64,000 nt of DNA from contig NC_087063.1 of assembly GCF_963678635.1 (NCBI RefSeq), positions 16,063,006 to 16,127,005 of the forward strand. Direction: 5' to 3'. Positions 45,401-57,300 of the stretch are shown here, one piece after another. Origin of the DNA: Symsagittifera roscoffensis (Eukaryota; Xenacoelomorpha; Acoela; Convolutidae). The notes beneath the pieces are model-generated. The model ran no database searches. It saw only the letters and a program-made list of their open reading frames with translations, and had not been told where the DNA came from. Made by a program: the position numbers and the translations under genes. Every line of letters begins with the position of its first letter. Position 1 is the first letter of the stretch.

Positions 45401-48400
45401 TGTGATCATTTTTCGTAAAGTTATGGGGGTTTAAAGATTGCCATTTTGGCCAATTTGGGACAATTAACGCGCGATAAATTTCGCGCTATTAACGCGTAAG
45501 CGATATTTAATCCGTCTTAGAAATCGTTCCAAATTGGTTCAAGGAAGCTTATATGCCATAATTGATTTGTTAATAGGCGCAAAATCTATCACTTTGTGGG
45601 GGGGGGGGGGGGTGACGTGTGGGGGGATGTTTTTACATAAAATCTCAAATTTTTTCAAAAAAAAAAAAAATTTTTTTTTATTACATTGAAATTTTTCATC
45701 TTATTAATGCTCCATAGACCTTAAAAGGTAGTCGGAACTTTCAGGGCTTCGCCCTGATACGAGCAGTCTTGTTTTTCTTTAGGTTTGTTTTTTTTGCAGG
45801 TTTTTTCTTGTTTTTCCCGGCCGGATCATCAAAACAATTTAACCCCTTGTTTGGATTTTAGTCATTATTTTTACGAGTGTAATGTTAGTAATATCATATT
45901 TTAGTTTCGTGACTGAGTCTGCACTGAATATTGCCTTCGGCTCCCTCTACTGTGGTGAAGTGAATATCCCAACCGGAGAAGTTGTGGCGGTTCTGTCTGC
46001 AGCTTCCCTCTTTCAACTGGATGGCATGGTAGAACTATGCGTAAGTGGAACTTGAGCAAATTTGGTGACAGCGAATTTTCGAAATTTTTTGGCGTGTTTT
46101 AATTTTGGTTAACGAAAATTTTTGTTGAGTGCTGACATCTTTCTGTATAGTTGTTCGATAATCGCGCCAAATATTTTCTTAGTTAATAGTGTCACGTTGA
46201 ATGGTTGGCAATTTTTTTCGTGGGTATCTTCTCGCCCTCCAAAAGCGCTCTTTCTAAGTGCACCTCTTCTTGGATTAAAAAAAAATGAATTTTGCTTCCT
46301 TGCGACATGTATATTGCAAAGGATGTCTTACTATTTTTCTTTATATGGCTACAAGTTGTTTAAGGAGAACTTTTCGAATAGCTGTGATCGGTTTCTGTTG
46401 ATTTATTTGAACAGATTAAAATCATGCACCAGAATATCAACTTATCAACAGTGGGTCTCTACTATAACGCGGCCCAATTGTATGGACATCCAAAACTGGC
46501 CCGCAAGTGTGCCAAGTGGCTCCAGAGAGTCCTTATGTTCACCCAGAGTCTGGACCTCTTGCAGAGTATCTCGATTGACCTCATGGTGACCATTATCCAG
46601 TCGACGAGCAACTTCTTTGTGAACCAAGTCGAGATGGATATTTACACGCTGCTCAAGAAATGGGTGTTCTTGAGGTAAGTACTGAGAAAAGCTTCTAAGT
46701 TATACAATTTTAGTTGTGTTTATGTGTATTTCAAGTGGCATTGATGCTATTATAGCCCTTGGTTTGGCCATTTGTATGATAGTTTTTCCGCCAAACTTTT
46801 TTCTGCTGACAAAATTGATTAACATCAGGTTTTAAGTCCTAGCAGTTCTCGATAAATTGGTAACAGCGATTACGATTAACGCTAATCATAGTCTGTCATA
46901 CATAATAGAATTGTGTCAGCTGATATGTTATAAAATCCTTACGGTACTATTATCATGTTTTAAGCTAGAATTGTGTGTAGTGTGTGCTTATATGAGCTTT
47001 TAAGCTATGCTGAGATATCAATGTGTTGATCTTGTTTCACTAGGCTTAATCCTAGCTGGTCTGGACAAAGGAGGGAGTTACTGGACGCAAAGGACACTTT
47101 CTTCCAGACTCAGTGCAGTGGCAGAGTGTCCTTTCTAGAGACAGACATGGGAATCCCCTTTGTACCGGCTTTCAAAGGGCTCAGATTGCAGTATATATCA
47201 GCTGACCGTGCATCACTTCTCAAGGTCAGTGTCAAGTATCTAATTTTCATTGACCCAGTTTTGACACAATTCATTTGACGGAAAGTATGACGGTCCCTTT
47301 TTGAATATCAAGAAAAATGCGTGAATAATACACAATGATATGGCCGAAAAACTTAGAGACGAACTTAGAGACGAAAGTTTTCAAAAATCCATTTTTTAAA
47401 ATAATGTTCTAAAACTTCAAAGTTATAGTCAGCTGCCAAGCTATGGTCTAGCTCAATTGCAGTCTAAGTGCTATTGAATAATGATAAAAGAAGAGCTTTT
47501 ACAGTGAACAAATTTATCAGATACCCAAGTACTGCATTTTCAGGTTGAGCAAGATAACATTATTCCTAAGCAGTGGCTGAGAGACATTTGCTGGATTCAG
47601 TGGAAAACAATGCTGAAATCCGAGAACGCATCGGTGACTGGAAACGCAGCTAACACAAATAACAGCCAGCCTGCAAGCAACATAAACTCAACTGAAACAG
47701 CTCAGAACACAGCTTTAGTGTCGCAGCAATTACTGATTCAGTCCAGTAATGCAGTCCTCGTACAAAACTCGTCGCCTACTCGGGGATCAAATTCAGGTTG
47801 AGTAATTTAGTAATCATAGTAACAGGTGTAAAGCAATTTTGTGACAGAATGGCGCTTGACTTAGCTTAACATTTCTTGCCATTAGCTCGGTTAGAAAAAA
47901 TAGATCATTTTACGAATGGAACAAAAACACCTAGCCTGGTGGTAGTAATAACGCTTGAGATGATAAAAGGACTGGATTCGAATCTGATCAGAACCTTTCT
48001 TTTTTTCAAACGGGAAATATTCTGTTTCAAATAAATTTGTCGGCTTATTATTTGTCTGTTTGTTTTGTCAGCTTATTTGCCATATCTTAGACTATATCAC
48101 ATTTTTTTAATGTACGCATTTTTCATTGGTGTTGTGTTTAGTGTTTTGAGTTACTCCTGCAATTCGTAAGTTTACTTACCTTGACTTCGTATTTCTTTTT
48201 TGTTTCTCTTAAAATTTGTTTGGCCGTCCTTGATTCGACCCCAATTAATATCTTATTGGCTTAGAGACCCAATTTTGGGTCGTTTCAAGGAAAAAAAAAT
48301 TTTCATGCTCCCCTCCGGATCGCACAAAATGCTTAGTCTTAGAGAATAATTTGTAAATCAAAATTTTTCATGACAGCAATTTTGTTTTTGGTTCTACGGG

Positions 48401-51400
48401 AATTTACTGAAGTTTGTCGACCTAGTTGGCTCTCGACAATTGATTTTTAATATTCATTTGAAGCCGTCGATTGTGCTCCCGGAAGTAATTTCCGCAAATT
48501 GATCATCAGTCCAAACAACATTTTGGAAGTTTTTTTAATTGTGGTTTTTTTTACTTCATTTTTTTGGACTTCGAGGCTCTCCTTCTCCTACCGTCTAGCT
48601 TGCGATGCTATTTTATGTGGTATCGCAAGTGGTGTAAAGCTCCGCTTCGCTTCTCCGTACAATTTTATAACTTCTGTTTTTGTCTATCGAAAATGACAAT
48701 CGGAGAAATATTCGTAAGTATCTGTATCATGAATGAGCTTTAACAATAAGCTTAACAGAATTTCATTTATTGAAGTCTTCATGAATGTTTAAGAGTCGAT
48801 AACGTAGTTCAGACTCTGATATAGGTCGCGATGTTTTTTTAGGAAAAAGTTTGTTCAGCCTCAAATTTACTTTTCGCGGTTTGATTTGATTTCTTTTCAA
48901 GATTAGTGCATTTCTGTTGTTAAAAGGAAGGCAAACTCCTTTATCGAACATCGAAACTGTATAGGTCACCAAAAACGTGATTGACTTATGATTTGGAAAA
49001 ATGAATTCATAAATTCTCATCATAATTTTTCGAAGAAACAAGTCAGTTTTTTTTGCTGTTCACTAACTCTTTTCAAACTGTCTATTGGCTATGCTTAAGC
49101 GTAATGCGCGTAGTGACTACTCTTATATAGGATAGATCTTGGTGGTTTTGGTTGTGTGTTTTCAGACTTTTGACTTCTTTTGAAGTTCAGCTCATTTCTT
49201 TTGTTAAAAGGAAGGCAGACTTCACTCTCAAACAGCCAAAGTGTGAAGGTCTCGAAAACCATGATCGACTTGTTTCGAAAAGTGGAATTTAATTTTCAGG
49301 TTTCCAAGAGGAATAAAAACTTCACCTAAGAATTCAGTTTGTTCAAATTGGGTTATTTTTATCAAAAAGATCTTTAATTTCCGGGAGCTTTCAAGGCATA
49401 TCTTTTTGGTTTTGAAATTCGAACGTTTTCAGAAAATACGTCATTTTTTGTTTTCTTGCGTTCATTACTCTTTTCAACTGTCATGTGGCTATGTTTTAAG
49501 GTGGTGACCAGCCTGGTTTGAACAGTGGTAGTAATGCTAGAAGATGCAATCCGCCAACTGTGGCTCCTTCGGTGTTCAACAAGTACTCGATGAGGTGTGG
49601 CAGAATCCTGGACATCCCGAACAACGACTACTGCTGGAGGTGGACGGGGTTCAACTACGGAGTAGATTTGCTCATGTTGTTCTCTAATAACAAGTTGATG
49701 ATCAAGAGGAATGTGAACACACATCCCACTACTCAGAGGTAAGTTAAATTGGAATGGTGCCATGCCAACGATGAGATTTGACATTATGCTTAATGGTGAC
49801 CATGTTAAACTTGATAAGAGTAATGGACGTAGTGAATACTCTTATGTAGGTCTTGCTGATTTTTTTGATTTTTTTTCAGGAAAGTCTTAAAAGTCTCTAA
49901 TAACTACAGATGTGCATTCATACATATTGAGGCACTTATGAATGTGCTTAGGTATATATGAAATTTTTGAGTTCAATTGAAAATCATCTGCTGAAAATGA
50001 CGTAAATAGCACTCTCCAAATACGAACATGGAATTGGCACGAAAAAACGGTGAACGATTTCTAGTTTCGAAATAGGAATTTAATTTTTAGATTTCCGGAG
50101 GAATTAAAACTTACCTATTGATCCATTTTTCTCTAACTGTGTTCATGTTATCAAAAAAGCGCCAGTCATAAATTGTTCTGGAAGTTCAAAGAGCTTTAAG
50201 GGCATCTATTTTTTTCTTTGAAATCCGAAAGTTGAGATTGATTTTTTCAAGAAAGTCAGTGTTTTTTCTTTTGTATACTTGCGTTCATTACTCTTTTCCA
50301 ATCTTCGATTGGCTATATTAATTACTCTTGCCAGAGCAAGTATCTTGTAATCGGGAGCTAAATTTGTTCTTACTTACCGGAAAAAAAAACTAAAAATTTT
50401 CAACTTCCGTTATTGTTGAATCTTAAAACCATTATGTTCCTTCGCATTTGGCCTAGAGGTAATGCGGTTGCCTTTGCATCCTAAGGTCTAGGGTTCGATT
50501 CCCAGCCGGGTCTTGTGCTTTTCATTGTATGTATGACTCCATAAATTTTTTGCGAAGTTACATCTTTACGCTTGCAATTGTTTAAAAAGGATTTCGCTTA
50601 TTTTCGATCGTATCCATTATATTGATGGAAGTTTTCAGTTTTGCTCACATGCTCATTTGTTTCAGTTAACATTTTCGAGCAGCTAGTGTCTGAATACGAA
50701 TCTTCTATTTTTCTAATATAACTCGCAAATAAATGTTAAATGGAAGTTTTTATTCCTGTTTGATTTATTAAACAGGTATTATGAAAACGTTTTTTTTTTC
50801 CAGGTGAGATCTGGTTTTTTTTTTTTTTTTTTATTATTATTTTTTTTTATTTATTTTTTTTTTTTTTTTTGAGACGCTTTTTCGAAAAATTCGCTTTCCC
50901 AAAAAACTACCCGTCAGATTCTCATAAAAGTTGTACCAATGGATTCAGTAGCGTTTCACCTACCTGCCTGCATGAAATTTAGGGCAATTTTTACCCTACC
51001 CCACCCCCTACGGTCTTAGAAAAGCTTCACAACTCGGTACTTTTTTCACTTTTTGCCCATTTTTATTTTTTCGGAAATTTTCGATTTCCTCAAAAACTAC
51101 CCGTCCAGATTTGGGATTAAGGGTTTAATCGATAGACCAGGTTGTAGGAACCCCCCATGCACAAGCGGCTGGTCCCTAATTTGCTTAGGGGAAGAGCTAT
51201 AGACTTAGGAAAAGTCACTTTTTTGATTTTTTTGCCTATTTTTTCGGAAATTATCGATTTCCTCAAAAACTACCCATCCAGATTTGGAATTAAGGGTTTA
51301 ATCGATAGACCAGGTTGTAGGAAACTACCATGCACAAGCGGCTGGTCCCTAATTTGCTTAGGGGAAGAGCTATAGACTTAGGAAAAGTCACTTTTTTGAT

Positions 51401-54400
51401 TTTTTTGCCTATTTTTTTTGGAAATTTTCGATTTCCTCAAAAACTACCCGTCCAGATTTGGGATTAAGGGTTTAATCGATAGACCAGGTTGTAGGAACCC
51501 CCCATGCACAAGCGGCTGGTCCCTAATTTGCTTAGGGGAAGAGCTATAGACTTAGGAAAAGTCACTTTTTTGATTTTTTTGCCTATTTTTTCGGAAATTA
51601 TCGATTTCCTCAAAAACTACCCATCCAGATTTGGAATTAAGGGTTTAATCGATAGACCAGGTTGTAGGAAACTACCATGCACAAGCGGCTGGTCCCTAAT
51701 TTGCTTAGGGGAAGAGCTATAGACTTAGGAAAAGTCACTTTTTTGATTTTTTTGCCTATTTTTTTTGGAAATTATCGATTTCCTCAAAAACTACCCATCC
51801 AGATTTGGAATTAAGGGTTTAATCGATAGACGAGGTTGTAGGAAACTCCCCCGCACAAGCGGCTGGTCCTTAACTTTCCTAGGGGAAGAGCTATAGACTT
51901 AGGAAAAGTCACTTTTTTGACTTTTTTTGGCCTTTTTTCAAATCTTTCCGATTTCCTCAAAAACTACCCGTCCAGATTTGGGATTAAGGGTTTAATCGAT
52001 AGACCAGGTTGTAGGAACCCCCCTACACAAACGGCTCGTCCCTAATTTGTCTAGGGGAAGAGCTATACACTTAGGAATAGTCAATTTTTCGGTTTTTAGG
52101 CCATTTTTTCAAACTTTTTCGATTTCTTCAAAAACTACCCATCCAGATATGGGATTAAGGGTTTAATCGATAGACCAGGTTGTAGGAAACTCCCATGCAC
52201 AAGCGGCTGGTCCCTAATTTGCTTAGGGGAAGAGCTATAGACTTAGGAAAAGTCACTTTTTTGATTTTTTTGCCTATTTTTTTTGGAAATTATCGATTTC
52301 CTCAAAAACTACCCATCCAGATTTGGAATTAAGGGTTTAATCGATAGACGAGGTTGTAGGAAACTCCCCCGCACAAGCGGCTGGTCCTTAACTTTCCTAG
52401 GGGAAGAGCTATAGACTTAGGAAAAGTCACTTTTTTGACTTTTTTTGGCCTTTTTTCAAATCTTTCCGATTTCCTCAAAAACTACCCGTCCAGATTTGGG
52501 ATTAAGGGTTTAATCGATAGACCAGGTTGTAGGAACCCCCCTACACAAACGGCTCGTCCCTAATTTGTCTAGGGGAAGAGCTATACACTTAGGAATAGTC
52601 AATTTTTCGGTTTTTAGGCCATTTTTTCAAACTTTTTCGATTTCTTCAAAAACTACCCATCCAGATATGGGATTAAGGGTTTAATCGATAGACCAGGTTG
52701 TAGGAAACTCCCATGCACAAGCGGCTGGTCCCTAATTTGCTTAGGGGAAGAGCTATAGACTTAGGAAAAGTCACTTTTTTGATTTTTTTGCCTATTTTTT
52801 TTGGAAATTATCGATTTCCTCAAAAACTACCCATCCAGATTTGGAATTAAGGGTTTAATCGATAGACGAGGTTGTAGGAAACTCCCCCGCACAAGCGGCT
52901 GGTCCTTAACTTGCCTAGGGGAAGAGCTATAGACTTAGGAAAAGTCACTTTTTTGGCCTTTTTTCAAATCTTTCCGATTTCCTCAAAAACTACCCGTCCA
53001 GATTTGGGATTAAGGGTTTAATCGATAGACCAGGTTGTAGGAACCCCCCTACACAAACGGCTGGTCCCTATTTTGCTTAGGGGAAGAGCTATAGACTTAG
53101 GAAAAGTCACTTTTTTGATTTTTTTGCCTATTTTTTCGGAAATTATCGATTTCCTCAAAAACTACCCATCCAGATTTGGAATTAAGGGTTTAATCGATAG
53201 ACCAGGTTGTAGGAAACTCCCTCGCACAAGCGGCTGGTCCTTAACTTTCCTAGGGAAAGAGCTATAGACTTAGGAAAAGTCACTTTTTTGACTTTTTTTG
53301 GCCTTTTTTCAAATCTTTCCGATTTCCTCAAAAACTACCCGTCAAGATTTGGGATTAAGGGTTTAATCGATAGACCAGGTTGTAGGAACCCCCCTACACA
53401 AACGGCTCGTCCCTAATTTGTCTAGGGGAAGAGCTATACACTTAGGAATAGTCAATTTTTCGGTTTTTAGGCCATTTTTTTCAAACTTTTTCGATTTCTT
53501 CAAAAACTACCCATCCAGATATGGGATTAAGGGTTCAATCGATAGACCAGGTTGTAGGAAACTCCCCTGCCCAAGCGGCTGGTCTCTAATTTGTCTCGGG
53601 GAAGAGCTGTACACTTATGAAAAGTTTTTTTTAAAGTTTTTTGGCATTGGAACAAAGATTCAATATACTTATTGTGTGTATTTTTTAGACAATGGAATCT
53701 GCTATGCTTACGTTTTCTCGCTTTTGCTTGGTGCTATTGGCTTTGTGTTGAGTTTTTTTGTATGGTTCGAAGAAGTCCAACGAGAAGTTGCACGAGTTAC
53801 GCTAGTTCTTTTTAATCAGGTCGGTTTGTTCCAGAACGTTTTTGTGATGTCAGTTATAGTCAACATGTTATAGTCATATTTGCAATGCTTGGACAAAAGC
53901 GTTACCAATGAATGCATAAGCTTCTCTTTCACTTTTTTTTGCGTAGGAAGGGCGCTATCGGCTTGAGAAACCTGAAATTTTAAAACAATTTTAAAATAAT
54001 CAATATTAAAATAATCAAACAGGTCTCTCCAGCTTTCAGCTGGGCCCCTAGTTTATATGAAATTACATAGCATCTGTTCTCTGCCATATGTGAGGCTAGT
54101 GTTTGGTAGTCGGTGACTAAGTGTTTATTGCGTGAGACTCATAATCTCTAGGTCGCAGTATATAGTAGGTTCGAATCCGAGATGTAGCCGAGGTTTTACT
54201 AATTCGATGCGTATTCCTACTTATTGCACTTTATAGAGCTGCTTTTTGTCGTTTTGTCGTGTTCTCGCTAGTGTTTGCGAAGCGAACCTTCGCCTCTGTA
54301 TTTGCTTTTGCGAGAGCATTTATCTTGTAGCCGTGAGCTTGACTTTTCTCCCCGTTAACAACTTTTCTTACAAAACTTACTTGCTTCTCTTACCTGCCTT

Positions 54401-57300
54401 GACAACTTCAAGCCTCATTCCCCGTTGGCCTAGAGGTAATATGGCTGCCTTTGCACCCTAAGGTCTGTGTCACGGCCTTTCCTTGTTTTTTTTAGTATGT
54501 CTGAAATTGAAATCTTTTTCCGGTATAAATTGAATTGTCGGGCTTTTGTTTGTCTGCTCAAGTTTTTTTTTCTGCTGATTTGCCTCATAGCGGATTTTTT
54601 TTTTCCTGAAAGCAGTCATAATTATAATTGCAAGTGTTGTTGTTTTTTGTAGTTTAAAGGGGGGGGGCTAACAATTTTTGTAGAAGATCAGATTTTTTTG
54701 GCTCAACTGTTGTCCGCTGAAAGCTTCCATTGATAATTTAATATTCATTCAAATGTTTTGGCATGGTTGCATAAAATGAACTTCAATCGAAACATACAAA
54801 AATTTTGGTTGGCTTATTTTTTTCATCAATCTATTATCTATTTAAAAGCGGTCTTCACCATCTCGCCATTTTAAGCTTTTTCAACGTACATTTTTGCATG
54901 TTCAACAAAAGAATTTTTTCACGTTTAAGCTATATCGTATATTGCAATGGTTAAGATTTTTTAGATTTTCCATTTTCAATTTGGTGTTTATTTCACGGAT
55001 TTCAAAATCAGCAACTTAATACTAGTGTGCTGTCAGGGCTGTCAATAATGATTGCCCAAGTCTTTTTAGTTTACGAGATACGACGATTTTGAGTGATTTT
55101 TAAGAAAATGTTTAGAAAACTCAAATTAAAAAATAATTCACAAAATTTGAAATTCTCAACCCTGAAGAGGGGTGCTATCAGAGTACTCTCAAGGATTGCA
55201 ATTTTCAACTCCAAATTTGACTGTTCAAATCCTTGTAATTTTCGAGATATGACATGTTTTATGGTTTCTTTTTAATTTTTCAAAAAAAATTGAAATTCGC
55301 AAACTTGTAGTTGGGTTCTGTGAGGGTAGTCTCAGCAGTTCTAAATTGCAAATTTTGCGTCCAAATGCGACTGCTCAAATGATCTTAGTTTCCAAGATGT
55401 GACGTTTGTTAAGACTTTTTTTTAAATGTTCAAAGAGTTCAGATACAAAAAGTTTCACAAAATTTGAAGTTATCATCCCTATAGCGAGGCTCTGTAAGGG
55501 GACTCCTGGGGGTTTCCAATTTTGTCTCCAAATTTGATTGCTCAAATCTTTGTGGTTTTCGAGATATGGCGTTTTTAAATGGTTTTTCAAAAAAAAAATT
55601 AGAAAACCTAAATTTGAAGTTTCTCAAAATTTCAAATTCCAACGCTGTAGTTGGGTACTGAGATTACTCTCAAGAGCTGCAAGTCTTGCGTCGAAGTTTG
55701 ACTGCTCAATTACTTTAACTTTCCGAGATGTGACTTTTGTGTAATTTAAAATTTTTTCGAAGAACTAAGATATAAAAAACTTCAAAGTTTTGAAAAAAGA
55801 AAAAGTTGAATATAAAAAATTTTACAAAATTTGAAATTACCAACTCTGAAAGTGGGGCTGTCAGAGTTCACTCGAAGGATGCAGATCTTTTTTTCCAGTA
55901 TATGCGGTTTTTATGAGCTGGCGGAAATTTGAAGCACTGGAGGTGCGTTACGCGCTAGTTTTCATTTCTTTTTGACTTCTATTTTTTTCGTGGTAATGTT
56001 GTATCGCAAGTGATGCGAAGCTCCGCTTCGAATCTGTGTTTAAACTGCGTTTCTTGAACACAAAAGCAATATCATTACCTGACTAGAAAGTAATTTTTTT
56101 GCCTTGACTTCATCCCTCCCAAACAACCCTCACAAACCTGAGATTTTGGGTTCAACCGAAATTGCAGATTGCGTGAATCCCTTATGAATTTTGTTTTTTT
56201 TTAAATAATTTTCTCACACAAAGAGCTATGATTCTTGGGATCGTCAATTTTTTTGATTTGTTGACCGTTTTCTCTTTTTACTTTTCTCGCTAACTATCCT
56301 GCCAAATCTGATATTACAGGTTGAATAGAATGAACAGGTTGTTGTAAGCCTAGCTTTCAAATGAGCTATGCCCAGTTTTTTTTTAAAAAAAAAGACTTTA
56401 AGCTAAAATTACCGGGTCGGCGAAAAAATTCTCAGGTTGTGTACAATCGAGAAACCCGGCTTTGAGAATCTGCTCTCCTTAAGCTGCCATAACCTGCTTT
56501 TTGCAGAAAAAACGTTATGGATTTTGGAAAGTCTTTTGGCCGCTTTTTATAACTTATGACCGTATCTCAAATTTTCTTACTCTTCTCGCTTATTTTAGTA
56601 GAGAAACAACTAATGTTTTAGGCAAAGTTCAATTTTTTAGACCAAACTTTTTGTGCCGCATCATTATTGCAAACTTATTCAATTTTAAACACGTACCTCG
56701 AGCTTTAACTGTGCCTGTAATTGTTTTTTATCGAGACTTAAGATTAATTTGGATCACCTAGTTTTTTTTCAACATCTAAAATTGTTTTCGACTTATGTTT
56801 TTTTAATGTTTGTATTGTATCGCTAGTGGTGCGAAGCTCGGTTTCGCCTCTGTGTTAAGTTTTGTGATTCACTTTTTTGATTATTGTGGGCATTTTGCCT
56901 GTGTTTCAGTCTCAGCATGCAAGAGAAACGTGAAATCATGCTCCGTGTAAGCGCTCTGAGTTTCGACGAAAACTACAACGCAGTATATTTCAAAACGAGC
57001 GGAATTGTGTGCAAAGAATTGGGGAAAGACGAGGAGCTTCTAATTATGGATATCGACCGTTATGCTATCTGTCCCATCTATCTATCCTTCAATGTGTTAA
57101 CTACAGTACCTGATGTAGCATTGTACCAGCAAATATGTCGACCTGTAACTAGTAATAGTGGAAGTGTGAACAATCCCCCAGCAGTGGTAGGCTCGGCCAA
57201 TGAAGAAAGTGCGAATAATGTGGAGACTGATTTGAATAGCTCGGTAGTTTCGCCATCTAGTGCATCGAATATACCGGAAATTGAATCGAGTGGACCATGA
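42303..57300 (+). CDS. GMCL1: Germ cell-less protein-like 1 (BTB-BACK, CUL3 adaptor)
   Basis: Nine coding exons were set by reading frame and GT-AG sites: 42303-42492, 42775-42954, 44922-45072, 45905-46040, 46415-46674, 47044-47224, 47544-47796, 49501-49738 and 56910-57300. They sum to 1980 bases and encode 659 residues; human GMCL1 has about 515-526. The N terminus MGGTFSQD fits N-myristoylation (Gly2, Ser6). A basic patch RKRRRPRR may be a nuclear localisation signal. BTB starts near residue 124 and BACK follows near 220. The C-terminal part has the family's MRCGRILD...YCWRWTGFNYG and ends in a Ser/Glu/Asn-rich extension. In flies the protein controls germ cell fate and, with CUL3, ubiquitinates Torso. 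Between exons 8 and 9 lies a 7.2 kb intron full of repeats. Confidence 0.9.
42775..42954 (+). CDS. GMCL1: GMCL1 coding exon 2
   Basis: Residues 64-123: Ser/Asp/Glu-rich, then KRLKLDSTAQYIYDKLF, which matches the family's start of the conserved region. Acceptor CTTCTTAG, donor CAGG|GTTAGT. Confidence 0.85.
42955..44921 (+). repeat. GMCL1 intron 2 with dispersed repeats
   Basis: Several non-coding repeat pieces occur: CTTGTAATCG...ACTAGACTTT at about 43170, a related TGCAATCGGGTACTAG near 43790, and the hairpin-like GGCGCGAAGCTCCGCTCCGCCTC at 44701-44723. No coding region is recognised. Confidence 0.5.
44922..45072 (+). CDS. GMCL1: GMCL1 coding exon 3 (BTB start)
   Basis: Begins EGSDVTIRCLGREWKLHKLY and ends NIDIPD. 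Acceptor CATAACAG, donor GACAG|GTACTG. The BTB core (LHKLYLSQSNYF) is clear. Confidence 0.9.
45905..46040 (+). CDS. GMCL1: GMCL1 coding exon 4 (BTB)
   Basis: Carries FVTESALNIAFGSLYCGEV and LSAASLFQLDGM, the second half of the BTB fold. Acceptor ATTTTAG, donor TGC|GTAAGT, phase 0. Confidence 0.9.
46415..46674 (+). CDS. GMCL1: GMCL1 coding exon 5 (BACK)
   Basis: Starts IKIMHQNINLSTVGLYY and ends QVEMDIYTLLKKWVFL, matching the family's QVEMDIYTALKKWMFLQ. Acceptor TTTGAACAG, donor TTGAG|GTAAGT. Confidence 0.9.
47044..47224 (+). CDS. GMCL1: GMCL1 coding exon 6
   Basis: Encodes LNPSWSGQRRELL and the LRLQYISADRASLLK stretch, matching the family's LRLQYIISDLAS. Acceptor TTTCACTAG, donor AAG|GTCAGT, phase 0. 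Confidence 0.9.
47544..47796 (+). CDS. GMCL1: GMCL1 coding exon 7 (with long Asn/Ser/Gln insertion)
   Basis: Starts VEQDNIIPKQWL, equal to the family's IIEQDAVVPSEWL, then has about 55 residues rich in Asn, Ser, Thr and Gln that the vertebrate protein lacks. Acceptor CATTTTCAG, donor TTCAG|GTTGAG. Confidence 0.85.
47797..49500 (+). repeat. GMCL1 intron 7 with dispersed repeats
   Basis: A tRNA-like stretch (GCCTGGTGGTAGTAATAACG with GGATTCGAATC, 47934-48005) and a hairpin-like copy at 48620-48655 (AAGCTCCGCTTCGC) are present. At 48840-49400 lie copies of a GTTAAAAGGAAGGCA phrase. No gene is seen. Confidence 0.5.
49501..49738 (+). CDS. GMCL1: GMCL1 coding exon 8
   Basis: Contains SMRCGRILD and YCWRWTGFNYGVDLLM, the most conserved C-terminal segment. 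Acceptor TTTTAAG, donor CAGAG|GTAAGT. The next exon is 7.2 kb away. Confidence 0.9.
50441..50525 (+). repeat. tRNA-derived SINE copy in GMCL1 intron 8
   Basis: TTTGGCCTAGAGGTAATGCGGTTGCC is A-box-like and AGGGTTCGATTCCC B-box-like. CTTGTAATCGGGAGCTA precedes it by about 90 bases, as in the array units. This supports one composite SINE family shared with the array. Confidence 0.65.
51070..53640 (+). repeat. Homogeneous tandem satellite, about 15 monomers of ~173 bp
   Basis: The motif AATCGATAGAC recurs at 51128, 51301, 51475, 51648, 51822, 51995, 52166, 52340, 52513, 52684, 52858, 53021, 53193, 53366 and 53538, giving spacings of 171-174 bases except one of 163. Each monomer carries AAACTACCC, CCAGAT, the AATCGATAGAC core, GGTTGTAGGAA and AGGGGAAGAGCTAT. 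Monomers also show a higher-order pattern: two dimers (347 bp) and then trimers (518 bp). It lies entirely in GMCL1 intron 8. Confidence 0.95.
54105..54200 (+). repeat. tRNA-like SINE remnant
   Basis: GGTGACTAAGTG may be an A box, and AGGTTCGAATCCG at about 54168-54180 a B box. The acceptor arm is not intact. A further decayed relative with GGCCTAGAGGTAATATGG lies at 54427-54480. Confidence 0.5.
55030..55920 (+). repeat. Second, unrelated-looking tandem repeat (150-170 bp period)
   Basis: About five diverged monomers share GACTGCTCAA..., ...TTTTCGAGATATG and AAATTTGAAGTT phrases, with anchors at about 55060, 55220, 55372, 55538 and 55700. Monomer spacing is roughly 150-170 bases. Divergence is far greater than in the 51070-53640 satellite. 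Confidence 0.65.
56910..57300 (+). CDS. GMCL1: GMCL1 coding exon 9 (last)
   Basis: Begins SLSMQEKREIMLRVSALSFD, matching the family's SLQPRRSIAFRLRLASFD. The LSF-rich end is followed by a Ser/Asn/Glu tail. Acceptor TGTGTTTCAG at 56900-56909, stop TGA at 57298. Confidence 0.85.

Noticed and set aside
49374-49784. 136-codon minus-strand frame
   Set aside because: It is the antisense of GMCL1 exon 8 joined to intron repeat sequence.
50441-50525. A genuine tRNA gene
   Set aside because: Box A and box B are good, but the acceptor stem and anticodon arm do not fold cleanly and the same head occurs in repeats. SINE is preferred.
51157-51722. Identical 72-codon frames in the satellite
   Set aside because: They repeat because the satellite monomers repeat. 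The stretch has no start context or family match.
51070-53640. CRISPR array
   Set aside because: Monomers are ~173 bp and contiguous with no unique spacers, in an animal intron.
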